Made by a program: the position numbers and the translations under genes. DNA of 64,000 nucleotides from Limnephilus marmoratus (taxonomy: Eukaryota; Arthropoda; Insecta; Trichoptera; Limnephilidae): positions 14,519,337 through 14,583,336 of the forward strand of contig OU862931.1 in the NCBI GenBank assembly GCA_917880885.1. Direction: 5' to 3'. The notes under the pieces are model-generated. The model worked only from the letters and a program-made list of their open reading frames with translations, was not told the origin of the DNA and searched no databases. Each line of letters begins with the position of its first letter. Within the stretch, counting starts at the first letter, position 1. Positions 11,186 through 22,035 of this stretch are shown here, one piece after another.

Positions 11186-11918
11186 CGTTCATTACGAAAG
11201 AAAAAGAGAGAGTACGAAAACAGTATGCAACATAGTTGTGAATGATGAATACTTGGAGCAGGTGGATGAGTTTGTGTATCTGGGTAGTATGTTTACGAGA
11301 GATGGGAAGGCTGAAAGAGATATTGAAAGAAGGGTGAATGCCGGTAACTCCATTAATGGTGGACTGAATGCGGTTGGCACTAATAAAAAACTGTCAAAAA
11401 AAGAGAAGCTAGCAGTCCACAATGGAGTCCTGGTACCTACCCTGATGTATGGCAGTGAGGCATGGAACTGGCAGAGGAAGGATGAAAGTAAACTGAATAC
11501 TGTTGAATTGAGATCCCTGAGACTTATGTGTGGTAAAACAATGTATGATCGTGTGAGAAATGTGGATATCCGCAAAGAATGTAAGGCTGGTGTAAGCATA
11601 ATGAGTAAGATTAAGAAAGGGACCCTCAGATGGTTTGGGCATGTAGAGCGAATGAACGAAGGAAGTAGTGTAAGAAGAATATACGACGCGAATGTGAATG
11701 GTAGAAGAAGTCAGGGACGCCCGAGGAAGACACGGCACGATCAAGTGAATCAGATACTTGAGTCGGGTCATGTCAAAAGTCAGAATAATAGAAGAGAATG
11801 TATGAAACGATGTATGAATGTGAGTGAGGCAAAGAGTGTGTGCCAAGACCGAGTTGTTTGGCGGTCCGTCCTCTCTGCCTACCCCTGCGTGGAAACGGCG
11901 TGATGGTTGGTTAGTTAG
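11186..11918 (+). pseudogene. RTE-like LINE, 5'-truncated, C-terminal RT region
   Basis: An open frame covers roughly the last 220 residues of an RTE-clade polyprotein. Family signatures include EFVYLGSMFTRDGKAERDIE, NGVLVPTLMYGSEAW, ELRSLRLMCGKT and RWFGHVERMN. The apparent first residue comes from GTG, and the frame stays open upstream to about 11205, so no true start is present. The endonuclease and catalytic YADD are missing. The 3' end is the gttagttagtta tail with no poly(A). A direct repeat ttacgaaaaata at 11174-11185 and 11919-11930 is a likely 12-bp TSD, which marks a single truncated insertion. The open frame suggests it is fairly recent. Confidence 0.85.
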
Positions 11919-12084
11919 TTACGAAAAATATTTCTAATTTTAACGTCATATCCGTAATCATCTTTGAAAATTCCATTTTACCGTCACCAAATTAAACCAG
12001 ACGCCCTTCGGTTATCTAAATGTCTTTTAAATAAATAAAACTGTCGAAGCACGATGCGGTTAAAAGTGGCCGAATTTGATATTG

Positions 12085-12215
12085 GCACCTTAGCTCAGTT
12101 GGTAAAGCACTTGCTATGTAAGGAAAGGGTCCTGAGTTCGAGTCCCTGAGGTGACAATATCTTTTTCTGTCGTCACATTTTCGGTTGAGTTTCGCTAATA
12201 TTGTCTTCATTTAAT
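12085..12215 (+). repeat. tRNA-like SINE (SINE I)
   Basis: The head has GGCACCTTAGCTCAGTTGG and ends with GAGTTCGAGTCCC. The acceptor ends ggcacct/aggtgac pair at six of seven positions, but the T stem and D stem are mispaired, so this is not a working tRNA. The following tail with cgctaatattgtcttcat recurs reversed at 3966-4045. Pol III boxes are intact by eye. Confidence 0.6.
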
Positions 12216-12414
12216 TAAATAAAACTGTGTTACTAGGCTGTAAAATAATAAAAACCGTGTTATTTTAAATTTTAGAATGGGTTAACAAAATGCGTGTCAA
12301 CTGCTCGATTAAGCCAAGGCTTTTTAACCATTTTTAGAATGCTCTTACAGGTAGGAATTTCAGAGCTATTCAGTTCTGACTACTAAACATTTCAGCAGCA
12401 TTTGAACGTTGACT

Positions 12415-12443
12415 AATAATAATAATAATAATTGGATTACTTC
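12415..12443 (+). repeat. (AAT)n-headed repeat L, left half, split by the solo LTR
   Basis: An (AAT)n run leads into attggattacttc. With 17256-17330 it matches the uninterrupted copy at 63419-63500, where the same junction reads attggctaatttatacagcg. The split is therefore due to the LTR insertion. Confidence 0.75.
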
Positions 12444-12770
12444 TGAGGGAGCGGGAGACAGAAATTAAAGACGGCAAGTCGATGTGTGAGTCAGTCTTTA
12501 TTGTGGCTACGTAGCGGAGGTCGATGCGGAGCGGGAGCGGAGTGACAGTAGTGATGCTGCTGCGTGATGAGTGAGAAGAAGGTCAGGACACCATGGCGGT
12601 GAAGATCACAGGTCTTCAGGAAGCCGGCATGTTGCCCTACACCGTGGCGGTGTAGACGTGACCTTGGTCCAGGCAATGGCCGTCGTCGCGTTGACGAGGT
12701 ATTGGCGGCTGTGTGTCCAGTGGGTCGGAGCACACACGTGACGCAGGAAGGAACCTTGAGAGGCGATGAG

Positions 12771-12924
12771 GATGCTGGCGCGTTGCCGGTTGTGGTTGCT
12801 GCTCGTTGCAGGATGCTGGATGCTGGCGCGTTGCCGGTTGTGGTTGCTGCTCGTTGCAGGATGAGGATGCTGGCGCGTTGCCGGTTGTGGTTGCTGCTCG
12901 TTGCAGGATGAGGATGCTGGCGCG
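12771..12924. repeat. 47-48 bp minisatellite inside the solo LTR
   Basis: The block starting gatgctggcgcgttgccgg recurs at 12771, 12819, 12866 and 12913 (periods 48, 47, 47). The last unit is broken by the LINE and resumes at 16750. Confidence 0.9.
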
Positions 12925-12947
12925 TTTTTTTTTTTTTTTTTTTTTTT

Positions 12948-13365
12948 AAACTTTATTTATTTCTATTTCTTTGTACATAGATATAATGTATAATAGCAAA
13001 TAGTATAAAATAACATAAAATATAATAACAAATAATATGAATAAGAAATGAAAACCCACTAAGGCACTGCCTGAGTGTGGGTAATATTAATACAAAATAC
13101 TATATTTCTAAGTACCCAAAGTATAAAAAAACTTAAAAAACATATAAAATATAAAGTTAGTATAAAAATTTAGTATTACATACGTAGAATAAATGAAAAA
13201 GGTTTTGTTTCAGCTATTATAAAAATAAAATAAAAATATGGAGAAAAACATACTAATTTCAATTTTTTTTTTTTAAGTTATTATAAAAAAATAAAATAAA
13301 CAGAAAACATATTGTACTACAGTTTAGAAAGTTACAGAAAGTGAGTTGTAGAATGATGGATAAAT
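12948..13365 (-). other. 3' UTR of the Jockey/CR1-like LINE
   Basis: AT-rich sequence between the ORF2 stop and the poly(A) tail. It carries no further frame. Confidence 0.75.
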
Positions 13366-16351
13366 TTATAGAAAAAGCGTTTCGATATCTACATTATTCA
13401 ACCATAATTTTATCTCTTTTACATATTTTATCATTTTATTTAACATTTGAGTTTGTAGTGGTAGAAGGTTAAATGTTCGAGGACCAATGAAACTGCTATG
13501 TGTCTGCAATAATTTAGTATTGGTTTGTGGAGTGTAAAATGTATTATTTGTTCTTTTGCTCATTCTGTTTTCATTTATTTCGAAATTATTTTTGTTTTTA
13601 AATACATATTTCAAAGTTTGTAATATAAATAATTTGCGTATATTAAATATTTTAGTTTCTTTGTATAATAAGTTGGTCGAGAATGTTTTATTTTTGTTAT
13701 ATATGACTTTAATTATGTGTTTTTGAATTATTTGTAGAGGCTTAATATACGTATCAAGTGCACCACCCCATCCTATAATGCCATAAATGATTGAAGATTG
13801 CACCAGGGAAAAGTAGATCATTTTCAATTTTTCAATGTTAAGTACTTCCTTAAGTCTATAAAATATGTAGGTCAGATATCTTAATTTAGAAGTGATTTGA
13901 TTAATATGTGATTTCCAATTAAGATTTATATCTATTGATACTCCTAAATATTTTATATTTTCGACATTTGTAAGTTCGTTGCACATGTAGCACATTTCTT
14001 GATTACAACTAGTATTATGGATTCTAATTTTAAGGTTGTCTTTAGGTTTATTTTTAATGGTTTTATAAAACGGTAAGTAAAATGTTTTGCTATAGTTTAA
14101 AACGAGTTTGTTGTGTTTTAGCCATGTTGAAACCAGTGAAATACAATCAGTTGCTTTCGAAAAAGTTTCTTTCCAATGATTACCATCCACTATTATTGCC
14201 GTGTCGTCTGCGTAAGAAACAATTTTACCAGGGATTACAAAGTTACATAATTCATTAATATAAATTAAGAATAAAATCGGGCCAAGCACAGTTCCCTGTG
14301 GAACTCCATTTTTTATCTTTGACTCTGAACTATAATTATTCCCAATTTTAGTTTTTTTTGTTCTGTCTGTAAGATAGTTAGAGAGTAGTTTTAATGTGTC
14401 TTTTTTGAAGCCGAGTTGATTTATTTTTGTAATGAGTAAATTATGATTTACGGTGTCGAAAGCTTTTCTTAAATCTAGGAATATGGCAAGACATTTCTTT
14501 TTTTTTATCGATAGATGAGTATATCTTTTTTGTCAATTCATATATCGCATCCTCGGTGCTTAGGTCTTTACGAAAGCCGTATTGATTTTTCGATAGAATT
14601 TTATATTTTTCTAAGTGTTTAACGACTCTAAACTTGATGCATTTTTCGAATATTTTCGAGAGATTTGAAACAAGGGATATAGGTCTATAATTGTCTAATT
14701 TATTCGTATCTCCAGATTTATGAATAGGTATTATAGTGGAGATTTTAAATTGCTCTGGAAAATGACCATTTTTGAGGCATAAATTAAAAATATGTTGCAA
14801 TGGAGTTAGGACATGTTGTTTTATTTTTTTTAGCGTATCACAAGATAATCCATCATTTCCCTTAGAGTTGGATGGTTTTAGGTTATCAATATATTTTTCT
14901 ATTTCATTAAATGTAACAGGAGAAAAATATTCTATATAGTTAATTGAGTCATTATTTGAATCTAATTGAGGAGATGTCTCCATATAAGCATCATTAACAT
15001 TAATGCCTGATGATTCAAGTACTACGTCTACTACATTTGTAAAATAGTTATTAAAGCTTTCTGCAATGGTCGATTTGTTAGTTATTATTTCATTATTTAT
15101 TATAACCTCATTTACAATATTTGAAGACATACTTTTTTTGTTGGCAATTTCATTTATAATATTCCAAGTTTTTTTAGGATTATTTTTAGCATTTTCAATT
15201 TGTATACTATAGTATTTCTTTTTGCAGTCTCGTATCAGCCTATTGAGTAAGTTTCGATACATTAGATATTTTGTTTTCAGATAAGGCATTGTTCTGAGAT
15301 TATTCTTTTGGCAATCTATTTGATATTTAAACATTTCTCTATATAATTTATCTCTTTGTTTAATTGATATAATTAATCCAACTGTTATCCAAGGCTTAAT
15401 TTTTTTATATTTATTGTTAGTGACAACTATTTTATTTTGACTTTTTAGAGTATGATCTCTCAGAGTTTTATAAAAATTCTCTAGTGCAAGATGTGGATTT
15501 TCTATTGATATCACATTTTCCCAGTTTTCTGACCGAAGTAAAGAGTTTAGAGTTTCATAATCAATGTCTACTTTTTCTAGATTTTCGGAATTTCGGTTTA
15601 GAGGAGTATTTTTGAAATGATGTCCATAAAAGGTCGGGTAATGATCTGTGATATTTGTTTCAAGAATTGAAGAGATGATATTAACCGCCTTGTGCGACTT
15701 GACAAATATGTGGTCTAAACATGCCGAGTGACATAAGGTTACTCTTGTTGGTGAGTTAATATAAGACATGTGTCCAGAGCTAGATAAACAATCAAGATAC
15801 TCATTTTGACAATTCACATTTGTATTATTATCATTAATATTTATATTGATGTCTCCTGTCACAATGGAAAAAGTGAAATTGTTTCTATCAAGTTTACTAA
15901 CAAAAGATTTTAGTTCTTTTACAAATAAAAAATCATTTAAAGAAGGGGATCTATATATGGCAATAATATGATATTTATAGTTGTTTTGACAAAAAGTTAC
16001 TTTTATTGCATTGGCTGTTTTAAATTCAATAAATTCAGCGGCAACATTTTTCAGAGAATTATGACAGAAGACAGTAACTCCACCATGACCAGTATGCTTA
16101 CAGGCAGATGAAATTGTTGTATATTCTGGTAAGTTATATGGAATTACTTGTTTCATTTGAGTTTCAGTTAAAACAATTATGCTTGGAGAAAAATCTAGGT
16201 TATTAATAAGTACACAGAGCTCATCGAAGTTTTTCCTTATACTCCTAATATTCATGTTTAAGATCGAGAAATTGACATTTTTAAATAGGTGATTTAGTTC
16301 ACACGGGTTTTTACATTTATAATTTTCGTGTATATAGTTTTCTTCAGACAT
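13366..16351 (-). pseudogene. LINE ORF2: APE endonuclease + reverse transcriptase, one frameshift
   Basis: The product would nick target DNA and copy the element RNA by target-primed reverse transcription. It starts at the ATG at 16349-16351. The N-terminal AP-like endonuclease shows NMNIRSIRKN (about residue 33), VLTETQMK (near 60), VTGDINI (near 165) and ITDHYP (near 234), i.e. the expected Asn, Glu, Asp/Asn and His positions. The RT follows from about residue 470 with IIPIHKSGD, LDNYRPISLVSNLSKIFEK and QYGFRKDLST. The frame then shifts within a run of A (minus strand) near 14500-14510. Downstream, the second frame carries LGPILFLIYINELCN and the catalytic YADD near 14200. There is no RNase H. 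Apart from that one shift the coding region is open, so it is either recently inactivated or affected by a homopolymer sequencing error. Confidence 0.9.
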
Positions 16352-16394
16352 TTTGAAAGGTTGATAGTAGTTTGCTATGTGGTTTTATTATCCT

Positions 16395-16749
16395 TTATTC
16401 GGAGGGGATGTCTTCTGGAGTTCTTATGAGTAAGATTGGAGATGTTTCGTTTTTCCTCATCCATATTTTTCCATTTTTTGCCCATATAAATTTGTACCCA
16501 AGTCTTGACGATTTAGCTAGGTAAAGTAGGTGTTTATTAAATTGGGTCAGTTGTTCGTTAATATATATTGTGTTGTTTTCTTCAAAATTTATGTTTTTTG
16601 CGTATAAAATACCATATTTTTTTTATGCGCTATAATTACTTCTTTACTTTCTTTGTTTTGTAGAGATACTACTATGGCAGTATTTTTGTTCATCGGGTTT
16701 TTATTTTTGCTTCTGAAAATCTTTGTCACGTTAATCGTATCTTTATCAC
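16395..16749 (-). pseudogene. LINE ORF1, C-terminal remnant (baculovirus FP-C-like domain)
   Basis: Upstream of ORF2 the minus strand encodes IVVSLQNKESKEVIIAHKK and, in a second frame, IYINEQLTQFNKHLLYLAK and KFIWAKNGKIWMRKNE. These resemble the C-terminal domain shared by insect LINE ORF1 proteins and the baculovirus FP family, where ...INE.LT..NK.L... and ...W..NGKI..RK... are conserved. ORF1 proteins bind element RNA. The N-terminus is lost by 5' truncation, and a frameshift separates the two parts. The stop is at 16395-16397, 43 bases before the ORF2 start. Confidence 0.7.
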
Positions 16750-17255
16750 GCGTTGCCGGTTGTTGTTGCTGCTCGTTGCAGGATGTTGGTTGCCATCTCA
16801 TGTCGAGATGGTAGTTGGAGAAGTTCCTCGAAGGTGCTGGAATGTTCCTGGGTCACGCTGGATAAATTGTTCACTGCTAACTGCGCGGGCCCGTGCCGGG
16901 CGCAGTTACTGCACTGCTCGGACTGTGTTCCTTTATCGATGAATGGAAAGTAAGTACTGACTGACTCCGAGCAAGCGAGCGCGGCTTATATACCCGTGGC
17001 AAGTAATTAGTCTCGTGGTAGGTAATGCGGTGAATTCACGCAAAGGTGAGAAATCGCTCGAACTTTCTGCGGGCACTTGTTTGGTACAGCCAGACGTTCT
17101 AGCTCTTTCGCGTAGGTGGCGGATTATTATTTCTACTACGTTACGGTACTCGCGGGTAGGTAGATATATCGCTGTAGGTATGTTCTTCCAGCAAATTCTG
17201 TGGAGGTCAGTGGCGCTGCGGTAAATTTCGCAGAGCGGGTTAAGTAGCCGCTACA

Positions 17256-17330
17256 CTTCTATAGAGCCATTTTCGTTAGAAAATCACCTCAAGGGCGCGA
17301 ATTTAATTAAGTCTGTCAGCAGTGCGATAT
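17256..17330 (+). repeat. Repeat L, right half
   Basis: cttctatagagccattttcg and the next aaatcacctcaagggcgc match 63440-63493 (aaatcaccgcaagggcgc). This completes the repeat broken by the solo LTR. Confidence 0.75.
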
Positions 17331-17423
17331 TTAACATTATTCCACTCTGGGATTAGGTAACATAATATAAATAATATGTACAAATTATTTTATTTTATTT
17401 GTGTTTTATTTGAAAATCAATTT

Positions 17424-17815
17424 GGGTACCGCAGCCTCGGAGCCATCTATTGGATAATCAACACCTCTGCCATAGGTCTCCCCATAGGTTTGTTTGCTTC
17501 AAATAGTTACTTAGCGTGCGTTCCCGGGCTCGTGATGTGAGGTTTGTCCAGAATGTCCAGGTGTAGGAGTCGGATGCGTTTGCCCATCGACTGCGAGGCA
17601 GGACCGGATCTCAACGAGTCAAAAGACTTCTCCAGAACGACTATCTTGACCCACCGCCTTACACGGCAATGGGAGGGATGGATTCATACGTCATTTACTC
17701 CTGAACACACTGATCCCCGGATTCCTACCAAACCGTTTCTCCTTCCCAGAATTTTCTCATTCCTTCCTTTCCTTAAAAGACCCTCTACACTGCATTCCCA
17801 AAGACTTGATCCTGA
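17424..17815 (+). repeat. Family B repeat
   Basis: gggtaccgcagcctcgg, ataatcaacacctctgccat, tgggagggatggattcata and aagaccctctacac in family order. The final tail is truncated. Confidence 0.7.
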
Positions 17816-18429
17816 TAGATAGATAAATTGATCATGAAGTACGTTATTTTTCTCAGAAGAAAAAAAAACAACTCCATTACTCAACTGCAACAGGTTAAAT
17901 AATATTCTATTGTTATTAAAACCATAGGGTCTCCTCTATTGACATTTCATTTTTTTTAATTTAAAGAATTAGGTATTGAATTATTAACCACTCAGGTATT
18001 TTACCGTTATGCAAGTTTTTTGTCTCAAACTAAGTTTTACAAAAACTGTCAGATTTACAAAAACTTTGTTTTATTTCCGCTTCGCAATTAAAGCTCTATA
18101 AATGAATATTTCCGAATACTAAGAAACTGTTTTTGAAAGTTTATGAAATATGCTTTCAAATTATATTATTAGTAATAAATATTAACATTTTTAAATAATA
18201 AAAATTAGAATTCACACATAAAAAAATGTAAAAATGACTCACGCGATGTTTTTGTGTAAAAACTGTACTAAAATCACGGATTATGTAAAAAAAAACACTT
18301 ATTATATTGTATAAATATAAATTTGGTCACCTCACTCTGTTACCATTTCATACTAGAATATTTAATAAAAAATTACCAATGTCTAACGGCGCGTAGGCGA
18401 TTTGGCGGGTAAATACTGTTTCTACAAAA
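17816..18429. other. AT-rich non-coding stretch
   Basis: No recognised content. Confidence 0.5.
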
Positions 18430-19048
18430 TTAGTCTTTTTATGTATTTATTTTTTATTTATTTTTTTATTTATCAAAAGTATACAATACAGAATATAGTA
18501 TATTATATAAAGCATTGTACTCCCAGGAGTTAATAAACTCATTGCGGGAAAGATACGCATTACATGAAACATATAGCTGTATGTATTAAATGGACATATG
18601 ATGGGGACATACACAACATTATTATTTCAGAAAGTCATTAATAAGATGAAGTTTGAGCATGTTAGTTTGGGTCTTTTTACATTGACTTGCACATTTGATC
18701 TCGTTGGGTAGTTAATTATATTTTGTGTGAGCTATGTATTCTAGGGATCTTAGTCCATATTTTGTTGATTTGATTTTTGGTATATGAAGTTTGTTGTGAT
18801 TTCTTGTGTTGTGTTGGTGTACGTCGCAATTGTAATAGAGTGTAGTGTTGGAATGTGCCGAGTGTTGAATTACTTGTAATATAGTTTTCGTTATTTCAAA
18901 AGTGGGAATGGTATTAAAAGGAAGTATTTGGGTGTTTCTGTAGATGTCTTTGACATGTGTGTCCCAAGGTAAACTGAAAATATTTCGCAGGGCTCTATTT
19001 CTATGAACAATTTTGAATTCAGATGTAAATCTTGATTTAATATGGATC
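18430..19048 (-). pseudogene. LINE fragment: RT C-terminal end and 3' UTR
   Basis: The minus strand translates to a C-terminal LINE motif with ALRNIFSLPWDTHVKDIYRN, HNTRNHNKLHIPKIKSTKYG, and LRSLEYIAHTKYN followed by a stop where WNxLP is usual, then LPNEIK. Upstream catalytic regions are missing. The 3' UTR is AT-rich with a T run on plus near 18440-18475. It is Jockey/CR1-like by this motif and differs in sequence from the LINE at 12925. Confidence 0.7.
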
Positions 19049-19309
19049 TTCTGCTTTTTATTTTGGGGTTGTCACTAGAACAATAACGGAGTTATAACGA
19101 TTTCTGTGGGGACATATTATGCGTTAGCTAAAAACAAGCTTATTGTACTTGACTGCTATTGTTATATTGTCGTAAAAACAAGCTTATGGATCGGAGTGGT
19201 GAAACATGTAAAGACAATTACTTCTATTGTTATTCCACCACAACAAGCAACATGTAAAAAATATTATTTATACCATAAAACTGTTTTAACACATTCCGTT
19301 TTGCAACTT
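19049..19309. other. Non-coding stretch
   Basis: No recognised content. Confidence 0.45.
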
Positions 19310-19535
19310 CACCCTTCAATTCAATATCATGGTCTCACATGCAAGGCTACGGGTTGCAGGGTGCGGGATAAAAGCCTCACCGAGGGCTGAGGGTGGCGGA
19401 GGCTTGATATTAGGGCCGTAAAGCGGCAAAACCTCCCTTCCCGTCATCCGATACCCGCCGGCAGTGCCGTCACTCCGAGGTAAGTGGTCAGTTAAACCAC
19501 TGAGGGCTTGGCGCTTCACTTGCAACTAAGGTTTT
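19310..19535. other. GC-rich segment of unknown origin
   Basis: Notably richer in G and C than its surroundings, with sharp AT-rich borders. Probably an interspersed element, but no second copy was seen in the window. Confidence 0.4.
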
Positions 19536-19740
19536 TTTAATTTTTTTATTTTAGTTTTTATTAATTATTATTTCAAAGTCTTGTATCGTCTCTCCAGCCC
19601 TAGTAGATAGGAATAATAAAACCGAAGGATGTTAATTAAAGTTATAGTTTTTTCATATGAAGCAATTACTTTGTGGTTAGACATTATATTATAAAAATAA
19701 ATAAAACACTTTGTATTTTAACCACGAATTTATTATATTA

Positions 19741-19783
19741 CATATCGACCGGTTTCGCTTACATCAAGCTTCTTCAGGATATA
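19741..19783 (-). ncRNA. Hammerhead-ribozyme-like motif (left arm)
   Basis: Mirror of the plus-strand motif at 20060-20102, with identical sequence. Confidence 0.65.
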
Positions 19784-20059
19784 AGTAATAATAACTAAAT
19801 GTTAAGTGAGAGCTATGGCTTATATATAAGTTGAGTGACAGAGGGAGAAAGAAAATGACTATATTGCTCTATATTGCTGTCTCCCTCCCACTTATTGATT
19901 ATTGTATTGTTGTCTCCCTCCCACTAATTGATTATCCACTTTACCTCTGTCAAATACTTTGTCTCTTTCTAATTATGTTCTTGGTCATTTTCTTTCTCCC
20001 TCTGTCACTCAACTTATATATAAGCCATAGCTCTCACTTAACATTTAGTTATTATTACT

Positions 20060-20102
20060 TATATCCTGAAGAAGCTTGATGTAAGCGAAACCGGTCGATA
20101 TG
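20060..20102 (+). ncRNA. Hammerhead-ribozyme-like motif (right arm)
   Basis: Order on plus: stem I strand tatatc, core CTGAAGA, stem II gctt-gatgt-aagc, GAAA, then CCGGTC and stem I return gatatg. Stem I pairs five Watson-Crick bases plus one G-U. Stem III would be the self-complementary ACCGGT with no loop, the short type reported for Penelope-associated hammerheads and thought to need dimerisation. The predicted cleavage is after GGTC at 20096. The core position usually written CUGAUGA has A at the variable N. Confidence 0.65.
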
Positions 20103-20156
20103 TAATATAATAAATTCGTGGTTAAAATACAAAGTGTTTTATTTATTTTTATAATA

Positions 20157-20785
20157 AAGTTATAGTTACCGATTGTTGACTAAAATAGTATATTAAAATA
20201 TAAGTCGATAAACAGGTCTTTAAAACACGCGCGATTTAAAGCAAGTGTTTTAAAGACCAGTTATCCACGAATACTTTACGCTATTTTTTGGTACACTTTG
20301 AAAACATAAATATTGATATTATTATTAAAAATTTGGAAATAAAAACTATTAATGAATTCGTGATGTGACATCACAATATCTTGTTGTCATGGAAATGAAA
20401 AACACAAACATTAATTTGCAATCTGTCACATAAGATTAATAGTTGACATCACAGTTATAAAAGTTGACATTTAGACTTGACATTTTGTTGATTTGTTGAT
20501 GTTGCCATGGTAACTTTAAAAAACGCGCGTTCCATAAAGTGCGATTTAAAAACGCTAGAGCGTACTTTAAATGAGTAAAAAAGGGCACCAATAAAAAAAA
20601 ATATCTTTTTTTTTTTTTCGTAGGTATGAAAAATTATTTGTAAAAGGAGCAAAATTTTCTGGTCGATGTAAATATTTTTAGATGACCGGCATTTTCATCA
20701 CAAACTTTTAAACTTAGAAATATCCATCGAAAAACAGCTGCACACCGATTTTTTTTTAAATTTCATTATCTATCTTTTTCCTTTA
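20157..20785. other. Non-coding stretch with one hairpin
   Basis: ggtctttaaaacac and gtgttttaaagacc pair around 20216-20259. The nearby acgcgcg and tttaaa repeats suggest a decayed MITE. No gene recognised. Confidence 0.45.
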
Positions 20786-21760
20786 TTTTTTTTTTACTTA
20801 AACTCCACACAGGAGGCCCTTAAGAAAATAATTTCCCTCAGGGCCTATGTCGTCTGAGATGCTGTGGGAAGAGGCTTTTTGAGGAGAGGAAGGAATGAAC
20901 ATTGGTCTTATTGTTCTTCTTACAAGTCGAAGAAGCGACCCGTTCTCATAAGACAAATTTCAACCGTGTACGTATGTCGGACGCACATTCGCCTTGTTTT
21001 CTTAGACTAGTACTATTGGATTTATAATTTCGTGAATCTCTCCGTATATGGAGAGATTGCCGATAATATGATTATTATTGTCACTGGCAGTTGTGAATAA
21101 TATACGTCGTCTACATATTATACACGCGTCTATATATTATATGTGACGTCATTGACTACGCACCCGTGCCGAGGGGCTCAATGATGCTAGTTCCTCGGAG
21201 CATCTTCCATTGAAATACCGGTAGAACAAGTGTGACATTCCCACTCTGCGCTCTAAAGATTGCAATCTGTTTGCTACGATGGGAGAATCTATCAAACGGA
21301 CCGCCCGTTTCTGCATAGAGTCGAGAGGTTTTTCCAGGTATTTTGGAGGTGGTTGCCAAATTCAACCGTGGGGCGCACATACGATTTGTACAGGGTTAGC
21401 AGAATATGCATTATTAAAGTATCTGCGGGCCCTGTAAAGTACCCCTAGTTTTTGGGAGGCTAATTCACTCTGGCTTCGATGGAGCCTCCGTACCTGGTTA
21501 CTTATATATACCATATATTATATATACCAAACATGTCATGATGGGCCTGTTCGGAAGATTTCTTCCATTGAAGGAGACTAGATTTTCATTTAGATCCCTT
21601 TTAGACGTAATCAGACATGATTGCGTCTTTGAAACATTATATTGAACGAGATAATTTTCACCCCAAGAGAAAACACTCTCGAGGTAACCATCCATTATTT
21701 GCTTCAAAGCCCTCCGAGCCGTTGGAGTACGTGCGCCCTTTGGGGGCTTGTCAAACAGAA
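20786..21760 (-). pseudogene. LINE C, longer 5'-truncated copy
   Basis: The minus strand carries, from 5' to 3', SWGENYLVQYNVSKTQSCL (region just after the RT YADD motif, about 21600-21690) and KRDLNENLVSFNGRNLP. It continues through sequence homologous to LINE C at 1811-2375 (gatgggagaatctatcaaac and gcgcacatacgatttgtac on plus) to the shared tail at 20805. About 150 bases at 21010-21160, absent from the other copy, contain ctctccgtatatggagag and look like a later insertion or local expansion. Stops and shifts make it non-functional. Confidence 0.7.
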
Positions 21761-22035
21761 ATCCATCGTGCACTGCACTCTCTGCCTGTGAAAATCCAAG
21801 CGCAAGAGTTATTTTATGCACTCGCCTTTGTTCACGGTATCACTTTTCCTGCACTTCGTCCTGTGTCAGTTTTTAACATCAAAATAATAAGAAGAACTAA
21901 ATATCAAACCCACCTTAAAATTTAAATAATCAATTTTTTATAAAAACAACTGTATTTTTATGACTTTTGAAGGTTATTCCCATCAATGTCATATATCATT
22001 GAACAAGATGATAATACTGATAATCTAAATGAACA

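Larger units (their letters stand above)
12925..16749 (-). mobile_element. Jockey/CR1-like non-LTR retrotransposon, ~3.8 kb, 5'-truncated
   Basis: On the minus strand it runs from part of ORF1 (16395-16749) through ORF2 (13366-16351) and a ~400-base 3' UTR to a poly(A) tail of about 23 A (plus-strand T run 12925-12947). The flanks rejoin a unit of the LTR minisatellite: cgcgtt occurs at 12921-12926 and again at 16750-16755, so the target duplication is about 4-6 bases. The 5' end cuts into ORF1, so the insertion is truncated, but the copy is otherwise almost complete. It is the youngest layer of this nest. Confidence 0.9.
12444..17255 (-). mobile_element. Solo LTR (~990 bp), interrupted by a LINE
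   Basis: On the minus strand it begins TGTAGCGGCTACTTAACC (plus-strand end ctaca at 17255) and ends ...ccctca at 12444. The 4-base target duplication cttc flanks it (12440-12443 and 17256-17259). A TATA-like GGTATATAAGCCGCG is on the minus strand near 16981-16996. A poly(A) signal AATAAA is on the minus strand near 12497-12502. No second LTR, gag or pol is present, so this is a solo LTR from recombination of a longer element. The 4-bp duplication and TG...CA ends suit Ty3/Gypsy or BEL/Pao; I cannot choose between them. Confidence 0.75.
19687..20156. mobile_element. Perfect inverted repeat (2 x 173 bp) of a Penelope-like 3' end
   Basis: The left arm 19687-19859 is the exact reverse complement of 19984-20156, by base-by-base comparison. 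The loop is 124 bases. Each arm holds a hammerhead-like motif and an AT-rich end of Penelope type. Just outside the left arm lies attactttgtggtta, which also precedes the Penelope copy at 59889. Penelope elements are known for inverted or tandem terminal repeats, so this may be a compact remnant with no coding part. The loop has two similar pyrimidine-rich segments around tctccctcccact. Confidence 0.8.

Noticed and set aside
12085..12157. Functional tRNA gene
   Set aside because: D and T stems are mispaired and a SINE-like tail shared with 3966 follows; it is a tRNA-derived repeat.
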